Assembly: GCA_017556845.1 (NCBI GenBank)
Contig: JAFYMA010000153.1
Location: 1 to 11,607, forward strand
Reading direction: 5' to 3'
Origin: Clostridia bacterium
Lineage (GTDB): Bacteria; Bacillota; Clostridia; Oscillospirales; CAG-272
DNA length: 11,607 nt
Shown here one piece after another: positions 1-5,099 of the stretch. The notes under the pieces are model-generated. The model did not search any database, was not told the origin of the DNA, and saw only the letters and a list, made by a program, of their open reading frames with translations. The position numbers and the translations under genes are program-made. Numbering within the stretch: position 1 is the first letter of the stretch; each line of letters starts with the position of its first letter.

Positions 1-1
1 A

Positions 2-655
2 TTTCCCCTGGTCTTATTAGTGCTTTTGAGCGCTATTCAAGCGAACATTCCGGTAAGCTTGTTTGAGATCAACACACTGACTCCCGGTATTACCGTATTC
101 GGATTGTCGTTTATGACACTTTTTTCAGCGACTCTGATTTCTAAAGATCGGGAAAGCGCCCTCTTGCAGAGATTGTACACAACACCACTCACGGGAATTG
201 ACTTTATCTTAGGCTATATGCTCCCGATCCTGCCAATAGCAATCGGACAGACCATAATCTGCTATTTGTTTGCGATTCCTTTAGGACTCGACATCAGTGT
301 AAATGTTATTTATTCCGTTATTGGTATTATCCCTATGGCAATTTTTAATATTTCACTCGGACTTTTGTGCGGCAGTGTTTTGGGCGCAAAACAGGTTGGC
401 GGTATTTGCGGGGCACTGCTTACCAATCTTTCTGCTTGGTTTTCGGGCGTTTGGTTTGATTTGGATCTTGTGGGCGGGACTTTCAAAAGCATTGCAAATG
501 CACTTCCGTTTGTTCACGCAGCAGAACTGGAAAAAGCGTTATTTAACGGAAATTTTGAGAGCGCAGCTTCACACATTCTACCGGTTATTCTGTATAGTGC
601 AGTAATAACGGCGGTTGCTGTGTTCTGCTTTCTGAGACAAATGAAAAAACAGTAA
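2..655 (+). CDS. ABC-2 type transporter permease, 3' part only
   Basis: This is the C-terminal part of an integral membrane protein of the ABC-2 permease family, which forms the channel of drug, peptide or polysaccharide exporters. The frame is open to the window edge, so the true start lies upstream; the GTG at 20 is internal. The visible residues fit the family: a helix, then a cytoplasmic segment with SKDRESALLQRLYTTPLTGIDFILGYMLP (typical ABC-2 coupling-helix region with the R-x-x-x-T-P pattern), then about four hydrophobic helices, and a short charged tail RQMKKQ. The ATPase partner is presumably upstream and unseen. A LytTR regulator and a DUF3021 protein follow closely, a common arrangement for self-regulated export operons. 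The family is confident; the substrate is unknown. Confidence 0.85.
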   Translation, partial: FPLVLLVLLSAIQANIPVSLFEINTLTPGITVFGLSFMTLFSATLISKDRESALLQRLYTTPLTGIDFILGYMLPILPIAIGQTIICYLFAIPLGLDISVNVIYSVIGIIPMAIFNISLGLLCGSVLGAKQVGGICGALLTNLSAWFSGVWFDLDLVGGTFKSIANALPFVHAAELEKALFNGNFESAASHILPVILYSAVITAVAVFCFLRQMKKQ

Positions 656-667
656 GGATTTGAGGCG

Positions 668-1111
668 ATGAAATACAAGCTTATTATCGACAAAAACGCA
701 GATGAGGAAATCATAGCAATCGTTCGTGCTCCATCATCTTTGACACAACAGATCGAAGATCTTGTCTGCGGTTATTCCGGTGCGGACAGTGTTATGGGAT
801 ACAGCGATGATGAGATGCGGAAACTCACGTTTCAAGAAATCGAATGTATTACCATAATTGACAGAAAAGTGATCGCCATTGACAGCAAAGGCAGTCACTA
901 TCGTATTCAAGACAGACTTCGGGATCTGGAGGATGTTTTACCCTCATATTTTATTCGTATCAACAAATCAACACTTGCCAATGAGCACTGTATCGAGCGA
1001 TTTGACGCAGTATTCAGCGGCGGTGTGGATGCTGTGTTTCGGTGCGGCTATCGGGAGTATGTTTCGAGGCGTTGTTTTGCGGAAATCAAAAGGAGGTACG
1101 AAGGAGTATGA
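668..1111 (+). CDS. LytTR-family DNA-binding transcriptional regulator
   Basis: A 147-residue protein with no receiver domain. Residues about 50-145 match the LytTR DNA-binding fold: the strand LTFQEIECITIIDRKVIAIDSKG, the RIQDRLRDLEDVLP helix, the hallmark YFIRINKSTLANEHCIERF (F-x-R-x-x-K-S-x-x-x-N), and the closing strand with YREYVSRRCFAEIKRRY. Residues 1-45 form a short N-terminal domain typical of stand-alone LytTR proteins. LytTR proteins bind paired direct repeats in promoters. The gene starts 12 nt after the permease stop and its TGA overlaps the next ATG (ATGA, 1108-1111), so it is probably translated with the DUF3021 gene. Regulator plus small membrane protein suggests a membrane-controlled regulatory pair acting on the neighbouring ABC exporter; that role is inferred. 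Confidence 0.9.
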   Translation: MKYKLIIDKNADEEIIAIVRAPSSLTQQIEDLVCGYSGADSVMGYSDDEMRKLTFQEIECITIIDRKVIAIDSKGSHYRIQDRLRDLEDVLPSYFIRINKSTLANEHCIERFDAVFSGGVDAVFRCGYREYVSRRCFAEIKRRYEGV

Positions 1112-1563
1112 AAAAGTTTGTTTTAGAATTTTTGCGCCGCGGCTTGATTGCTTCCGGTATCGGTCCGATCGTTTTGGCTATTGTATATCTGATATTGCAA
1201 CAGACTGCCGCAGTTGAAGCACTATCTGTAAATCAGGTCTGCATTGGCATTTTTTCAATCACTGCACTTGCCTTTGTTGCAGGCGGCATGAATTCCATTT
1301 ATCAAATCGAACGGTTGCCTTTGATGGTGGCAATTCTGATTCACGGCGGCGTTTTGTATATCGGCTATCTCGGCACGTATCTACTCAACGATTGGCTTGA
1401 CTTTGGCGTAATGCCGATCGTAGTATTCTCTGCAATTTTTGTTGTTGGATATATCGTGATTTGGGTGATCATTTATTCCATTATCAAAAGGAATGCGGAT
1501 AAGCTCAATAAAATACTGAAGCAAAAGCAACAAAGCACAAAAGATATTTTGAAAAACAGGTAA
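1108..1563 (+). CDS. DUF3021 family four-helix membrane protein
   Basis: A 151-residue hydrophobic protein starting at the ATG that overlaps the LytTR stop. AGGAGG at 1091-1096, inside the upstream gene, serves as the ribosome binding site; an upstream in-frame start at 1042 would overlap the regulator far more and is rejected. Four membrane segments can be seen at about residues 11-31, 40-60, 68-92 and 101-128, followed by a basic, lysine-rich cytoplasmic tail (KRNADKLNKILKQKQQ). This layout and position directly after a LytTR regulator match DUF3021. The biochemical role of DUF3021 is not established; by analogy with other LytTR-membrane protein pairs it may hold the regulator inactive or pass on a membrane signal. 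Confidence 0.85.
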   Translation: MKKFVLEFLRRGLIASGIGPIVLAIVYLILQQTAAVEALSVNQVCIGIFSITALAFVAGGMNSIYQIERLPLMVAILIHGGVLYIGYLGTYLLNDWLDFGVMPIVVFSAIFVVGYIVIWVIIYSIIKRNADKLNKILKQKQQSTKDILKNR

Positions 1564-1582
1564 TGCGGCATATAAAACCGCA
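1564..1582 (+). terminator. Weak hairpin after the LytTR-DUF3021 genes
   Basis: TGCGG (1564-1568) pairs with CCGCA (1578-1582) around a 9-nt AT-rich loop, followed by GTTCTTT. The stem is only 5 bp and the T tract is broken, so this is at best a weak terminator directly after the DUF3021 stop codon. Confidence 0.3.
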
Positions 1583-1630
1583 GTTCTTTACGATAACTGA
1601 TCCCACGATCGTTTTATATCTGCTATATGC

Positions 1631-1660
1631 AAGGGCGGCGCCTTACAGGGTGTTGCCCTT
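1631..1660. repeat. GC-rich imperfect palindrome, dispersed-repeat-like hairpin
   Basis: AAGGGCGGCGCC (1631-1642) pairs along its whole length with GGTGTTGCCCTT (1649-1660) around the loop TTACAG, allowing three G-U pairs. The 12-bp stem stands alone in an AT-rich spacer and lacks a T tract, so it is not a standard terminator. Its form (GGGCGGCGCC arm, TTACAG loop) resembles palindromic intergenic repeats found scattered in clostridial genomes. That comparison is from general knowledge and I cannot count other copies here. It could also act as an RNA-stabilising or 3'-end element for the preceding operon. Confidence 0.55.
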
Positions 1661-1740
1661 CAATATTGAATTTATATACAAAAAAGAAGGACGTTTTGCA
1701 CCGTATAGAATGACTTGCAAAAATATGTCAGCGCTTGTGC

Positions 1741-1769
1741 TTGACAAATCAGTGCTGTTGTGATAATAT
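1741..1769 (+). promoter_or_regulatory. Sigma-A promoter of the phosphoribosyltransferase gene
   Basis: TTGACA (1741-1746), a 17-nt spacer, and TAATAT (1764-1769). The expected transcription start is near 1776, giving a leader of about 40 nt. The ribosome binding site GGAG (1804-1807) lies 7 nt before the ATG at 1815. Confidence 0.8.
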
Positions 1770-1792
1770 AGTTGTGTGTGAGTTTATCACAA
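1758..1792. promoter_or_regulatory. Candidate operator: 9-bp inverted repeat spanning the -10
   Basis: TTGTGATAA (1758-1766) and TTATCACAA (1784-1792) are perfect inverted copies separated by 17 bp. The left arm overlaps the -10 hexamer and the right arm lies just past the expected start site, so a bound dimer would block the promoter. Only the right arm would be transcribed from this promoter, which argues for a DNA operator. A read-through hairpin followed by TATTTTT is the alternative. The cognate regulator is not known. Confidence 0.45.
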
Positions 1793-1814
1793 TATTTTTC
1801 TACGGAGTATAAAG

Positions 1815-2378
1815 ATGAAAGAATATTATGAAATAGAGGTTGCGGGATTAAAGCGTCAGCTTCCCATATGTCCCCTGAATGAAAATCTTCAGATAGGCGC
1901 ATTCGTTATTTTCGGTGACGTTGAGCTTACCGTCAAAAGCGCAGAGGAGCTTTTGAAGCTCGCTCCAGACGATTACGATTATATGATAACTGCCGAAAGC
2001 AAGGGCATTCCGCTTATTCACGAAATGGCTCGCCAAAGCGGCAAAAACAAATATATACTTGCAAGAAAAAGCACGAAGCTCTATATGAAGGGCGTTGTAA
2101 GATGTGAGGTAAACTCCATTACCACGGCAAATTCGCAGACGCTTTTCCTTGACGGAGCAGACGCACAGCTTATAAAGGGCAAAAAGATCCTCATCGTTGA
2201 CGATGTAATAAGCACGGGCGAATCGTTGAAATCTCTTGAACACCTCGTTCAGACCTGCGGTGGCATAATCGCAGGCAGACTTGCAATTCTTGCAGAGGGT
2301 GAAGCTGCCGAAAGAGAAGATATAAAATATCTGCAGTATCTGCCCTTGTTTGACAAAAACGGCGACCCCATAAAATGA
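1815..2378 (+). CDS. Phosphoribosyltransferase (adenine/xanthine PRTase-like)
   Basis: A 187-residue type I phosphoribosyltransferase. The PRPP-binding signature is clear at residues 125-137, ILIVDDVISTGES, with the two acidic residues and the T-G-E/S phosphate loop. Upstream, the segment ITAESKGIPLIHEMAR followed by RKSTKLYM resembles the adenine phosphoribosyltransferase group (E-x-x-G-I-P and the R-K-S-x-K-x-Y loop). Such enzymes join a purine base to PRPP to give a nucleotide and pyrophosphate in the cytosol. Base specificity cannot be read here, so no gene symbol is given; a regulatory role of the PurR or PyrR kind is less likely without an added DNA- or RNA-binding domain. It is a single-gene unit with its own promoter and terminator. 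Confidence 0.85.
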   Translation: MKEYYEIEVAGLKRQLPICPLNENLQIGAFVIFGDVELTVKSAEELLKLAPDDYDYMITAESKGIPLIHEMARQSGKNKYILARKSTKLYMKGVVRCEVNSITTANSQTLFLDGADAQLIKGKKILIVDDVISTGESLKSLEHLVQTCGGIIAGRLAILAEGEAAEREDIKYLQYLPLFDKNGDPIK

Positions 2379-2394
2379 TCCGTTAATAACACTT

Positions 2395-2429
2395 AAACCG
2401 ATCTGTATAGGTCGGTTTTTTGTTTTTTT
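2395..2429 (+). terminator. Intrinsic terminator of the phosphoribosyltransferase gene
   Basis: AAACCGATC (2395-2403) pairs with GGTCGGTTT (2410-2418) as a 9-bp stem with one G-U pair and the loop TGTATA. A T-rich run follows (T to 2421, a G, then seven T). It ends transcription 17 nt past the stop codon. Confidence 0.9.
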
Positions 2430-2449
2430 CATAAAATCAAAACAGCGTA

Positions 2450-2478
2450 TTGACAAATACAGTTCACGGTGATATAAT
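2450..2478 (+). promoter_or_regulatory. Sigma-A promoter of the gntR-ABC operon
   Basis: A perfect consensus: TTGACA (2450-2455), 17-nt spacer, TATAAT (2473-2478). The start site should fall near 2485, inside the repeat array described separately. A promoter this strong fits a gene set held down by its own repressor. Confidence 0.9.
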
Positions 2479-2510
2479 ACAGATAATGCAGATAGTACAG
2501 TTAATACAGA
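2475..2510. promoter_or_regulatory. Four tandem 9-bp repeats, candidate GntR operator array
   Basis: Four copies in exact 9-bp steps: TAATACAGA (2475), TAATGCAGA (2484), TAGTACAGT (2493) and TAATACAGA (2502). The pattern TARTRCAG holds in all four. The first copy overlaps the -10 hexamer and the rest cover the start site and early leader, right before the GntR gene. A further AATACAG lies at 2456-2462, between the -35 and -10. Autorepression by the adjacent YtrA-type regulator is the natural reading, but direct repeats are unusual because GntR dimers normally bind inverted repeats. Confidence 0.6.
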
Positions 2511-2522
2511 ATGGAGAGCTAA

Positions 2523-2885
2523 ATGGCTTGGAAATTTTCAGGTAAAAAAGAGGTATACGTTGAAATTGCCGAACGGTATGAAAATTACATCACCCTCGGA
2601 ATAATAAAAAGCGGCAATAAATTACCTTCCGTGCGGCGCGCGGCAGAGGATTGCGGTGTCAATCCGAACACCGTTGCCAGAGCGTATGAGCTGCTTGAAA
2701 AAAAGGGTATAATCAAGACATTACCCAAAAAGGGAATATACGTATCATACGGCGAGTCAAGCGTTATATCCGAAAACGATGCGTGCCTTGATGCACTGAG
2801 AGAGCTTAAGAAAAAGGGCATAACGCTGGAGCAGATAATGTCTGCCGTAAATGAAATATATAAAGGAGAAAGCACCGATGATTGA
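2523..2885 (+). CDS. GntR-family transcriptional regulator, YtrA subfamily
   Basis: A 120-residue protein. Residues about 8-76 form the GntR winged helix-turn-helix: YVEIAERYENYITLGIIKSGNKLPSVRRAAEDCGVNPNTVARAYELLEKKGII followed by the wing KTLPKKGIYVS. Only about 45 residues follow, mostly helical (residues 84-114), so there is no large ligand-binding domain; this short form defines the YtrA subfamily. YtrA-type proteins usually repress the ABC transporter operon they head, often linked to cell-envelope stress or antibiotic exposure. GGAGAG (2513-2518) supports the ATG at 2523. The stop overlaps the ATPase start by 8 nt, showing tight coupling. Confidence 0.92.
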   Translation: MAWKFSGKKEVYVEIAERYENYITLGIIKSGNKLPSVRRAAEDCGVNPNTVARAYELLEKKGIIKTLPKKGIYVSYGESSVISENDACLDALRELKKKGITLEQIMSAVNEIYKGESTDD

Positions 2886-3765
2886 GATCAAAAACCTTTT
2901 TCATACCCTCGGCGGTAAAAGTATTTTAGAAAATGTATCGCTTAACGTAAACGACGGCAGCATTCTCGGCGTCGTCGGCATAAACGGAGCAGGGAAAAGC
3001 ACGCTTTTGCGTCTTATGTGCGGAGTTTATAAGGTGCAAAACGGACAGATACTGTACGACGGAGTGAGCGTTGAGCATGAAAATATCAAAAATGACATTT
3101 TCTTTTTGCCTGACGATCCTTATTATACGCATAATTCAACGTGTAAAAGCGTTGTCGATATGTATAAAGCCTTTTATCCCGATATGGATATGGAAATATA
3201 CCGAGCCTTTATGGAAAAATGCGGCCTTGACGAAAAGAAGTATTTAAGAAATTTTTCAAAGGGCATGCGAAGACAGTTTTATATCGCCGTTTCTCTTGCC
3301 GTAAAGCCTAAGTATCTGCTTCTTGACGAGGCGTTTGACGGTCTTGACCCGCTTTCGAGAAAATATTTCAAGGATGCCATAATAGAATACACGGAAATGC
3401 TCAATATGACCGTCGTTATCACAAGCCATTCGTTAAGGGAGCTTGAAGCCTTTTGTGACACCTTTGTCCTTATCGACAGTAAAACGGTAGCCACATGCGG
3501 AGATATTGCCGAAAAGGTCGGCAATCTGTGTAAATATCAGCTTGCGTTCGTGCAGGACGTTTCCATGGATATATTTGACGCTCTGCCCGTAGCTTCAATA
3601 AATAAAACCGGAAAATTCGTTCAAATCGTTCTGGAATGTGAAAATGAAAAGGCTCGGGCTCTCCTTGAAGGCTTGAAAATAAAGCCCGCCGTTATTGAGG
3701 AAATGGAAATGAACTTCGAGGAAGCGTTTATAAATGAGGTAGAAAGGAGAAATAAAAATGTCTGA
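2878..3765 (+). CDS. ABC transporter ATP-binding protein (YtrB-like)
   Basis: A 295-residue ATPase subunit. Visible motifs: Walker A GINGAGKST at residues 34-42, signature NFSKGMRRQ at 125-133 (the usual LSGGQ is altered to FSKGM, common in this subgroup), Walker B YLLLDE at 146-151, D-loop GLD at 155-157 and H-loop His184. The usual Q-loop glutamine is not obvious; the region reads IFFLPDDP. Residues about 215-295 are an extra C-terminal domain. GGAG (2865-2868) sets the start at ATG 2878; an in-frame start at 2851 would sit deeper in gntR and is rejected. It powers transport together with the next gene's membrane subunit, which is disrupted here. The substrate is unknown. Confidence 0.93.
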   Translation: MIEIKNLFHTLGGKSILENVSLNVNDGSILGVVGINGAGKSTLLRLMCGVYKVQNGQILYDGVSVEHENIKNDIFFLPDDPYYTHNSTCKSVVDMYKAFYPDMDMEIYRAFMEKCGLDEKKYLRNFSKGMRRQFYIAVSLAVKPKYLLLDEAFDGLDPLSRKYFKDAIIEYTEMLNMTVVITSHSLRELEAFCDTFVLIDSKTVATCGDIAEKVGNLCKYQLAFVQDVSMDIFDALPVASINKTGKFVQIVLECENEKARALLEGLKIKPAVIEEMEMNFEEAFINEVERRNKNV

Positions 3766-4762
3766 TTTCAGAAGATATTTTTCGTATCATTTCAAATCGT
3801 CGCTGCCTCGCCTTGCCGCCGTTACGCTTTTATGCGTAATACTGACCGTTATGACGGTGAACGAGGGGTGTGATACAACGAAGCCCGAAAACAGTAATTG
3901 CAGTATATATATCCTTTCAATTATCGTAAGCGCCTGAGCAAGCATCATACCGATATTTGAGTTTTCCGCATACAACAATAAAAGAAATCTTGATACGGTC
4001 TTTTCCTTGCCGGTCAAAAGAAGAAGCATTGCCGGTGCAAATTATTTGAACGGCATTATCCATGTATACCTTACGTTTACCGTATGTGCAGCGGCGGCAG
4101 TCATAACGATGCTTCAAAGGATAGAATATTTTTCTATTATATATATTATACCTTATTATTTCATTATTCTCGGTCTTTCGCTTATCGTATATTCGCTATC
4201 GACGTTTCTGTTTTTGCAAGCAAATACGACTTTTGACGGAATACTTTTTATAATTATGTGGATAGGCAATATTTATTATGCCGTAACGGGTGTGTATTAT
4301 TGGCTTCGCCATTCGTTTAATATAAGGTATTTTGATTTCGCTTTTGAGCATCTCGTGCTTTTTGAGCCGATCGACAGCTATACAGCGCATTTACAAGATC
4401 TGATAAACAAGGGCGCAGGAAGGTTTGACGTCGGTGCGGTGGGATATATCTACACTGTACTGTGGGCGGCGGTCGGCATAATATGTACGGCCGGCGTTTT
4501 CAGAACCTTTGACAAAAAGCGTGCAGAACGCGCGGGCGAAATATCAGACAGTATTTTCGGATATAAATTAAATATACCTTTATATATGATAAGCATCAGC
4601 CTTGACAGCCGCAGCTACCATTTCTGTATATTCATATTTTTGTGTGCAATTGCGGGATATTTCGTATACCGCAGGGGCTTACGCCTTAAAAAATGCGATA
4701 TTATTGCTCTGTTATCGTCTTTGACTGTATCTTTGGTTGGATTATATATACTTATTGCCTGA
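3758..4762 (+). pseudogene. ABC transporter permease broken by an in-frame TGA
   Basis: The frame begins with ATG 3758, 8 nt inside the ATPase gene and after GAAAGGAG. It runs MSDFRRYFSYHF, a first membrane helix, then a second helix, and hits TGA at 3935-3937 after 59 codons. Past the stop the same frame stays open to 4762 (334 codons in all) and continues the protein: ASIIPIFEFSAYNNKRNLDTVFSLPVKRR, the cytoplasmic N-K-R-x-L-D...SLP motif of YtrC/YtrD-like permeases, followed by several more helices and KKRAERAGEISDSIFGYK. The stop falls where Trp (TGG) would fit. Other Trp codons in this gene are TGG, and TGA ends several neighbouring genes, so recoding is unlikely. A nonsense mutation or a base error is likely. 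The C-terminus may also be short. Confidence 0.8.
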
Positions 4763-4870
4763 ATTTCAAAGCATTTTTTGTCAATATCGTACAAAAGGGA
4801 AAGTTTATAAATGTAAATATTATTTGATGAAAATATTTTTTCAGTTCACAAAAACGGAATGCTTTGAAAT
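4763..4870. repeat. Long inverted repeat, 13-bp perfect ends
   Basis: ATTTCAAAGCATT (4763-4775) and AATGCTTTGAAAT (4858-4870) are exact inverted copies bounding a 108-bp AT-rich segment just after the permease stop. Pairing may continue inward as TTTTGT with ACAAAAA past a 3-nt bulge. No target-site duplication or transposase is seen, so it may be a small MITE remnant or simply a long stem-loop at the operon end. Confidence 0.5.
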
Positions 4871-4872
4871 AA

Positions 4873-4988
4873 TGCACAAAAAAGCCCGTTGTGTATTATA
4901 AAAGTTGCCCAAAAATTGATTTGCTCTGACTAACTTAAAAACTTCTTTTTAGTTATAGTGATTGCGTAAAACCATGTTTTTTTGTGCA
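4873..4988. repeat. Second long inverted repeat, 11-bp perfect ends
   Basis: TGCACAAAAAA (4873-4883) and TTTTTTGTGCA (4978-4988) are exact inverted copies bounding 116 bp. It lies only 2 nt from the previous inverted repeat. Inside it, an imperfect AT-rich hairpin is centred near 4945 (AACTTAAAAA with TTTTTAGTT). No coding sequence is visible between 4763 and 5032; the stretch is AT-rich spacer. Confidence 0.45.
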
Positions 4989-5032
4989 AAATGCCTATAA
5001 AAAAAGAAAAAACAAAATTTATCTTTAGAGTA

Positions 5033-5061
5033 TTGACAAATTGAAAAAACCTTGCTATAAT
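5033..5061 (+). promoter_or_regulatory. Sigma-A promoter of the cohesin/dockerin protein gene
   Basis: Perfect consensus: TTGACA (5033-5038), 17-nt spacer, TATAAT (5056-5061). The leader should be about 30 nt, with the strong ribosome binding site AAGGAGG at 5089-5095. These signals point to high expression. Confidence 0.9.
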
Positions 5062-5099
5062 GATTTTACCATGTAAATCATATTTCTTAAGGAGGAAAC

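Noticed and set aside
1563..1763. A 66-codon frame starting at the TAATG overlap after the DUF3021 gene
   Set aside because: It has no ribosome binding site, its residues follow the GC-rich hairpin and AT-rich spacer, and it runs into the next gene's promoter. No family resemblance.
1770..1814. A purine riboswitch before the phosphoribosyltransferase
   Set aside because: The leader is only about 40 nt, too short for the three-stem purine aptamer, and no aptamer core is visible.
1848..2456. A 202-codon minus-strand frame opposite the phosphoribosyltransferase
   Set aside because: It lies antisense to a gene with clear catalytic motifs, crosses its terminator, and its Cys/Tyr/Phe-rich product looks like a codon shadow.
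3935..3937. Use of TGA as a Trp or selenocysteine codon
   Set aside because: TGA ends the LytTR, phosphoribosyltransferase, GntR and ATPase genes in this window, Trp is TGG elsewhere in the same gene, and no selenoprotein context is expected in this permease.
4763..4870. A complete insertion sequence or MITE
   Set aside because: No transposase frame and no target-site duplication are seen at the ends; kept only as an inverted repeat.
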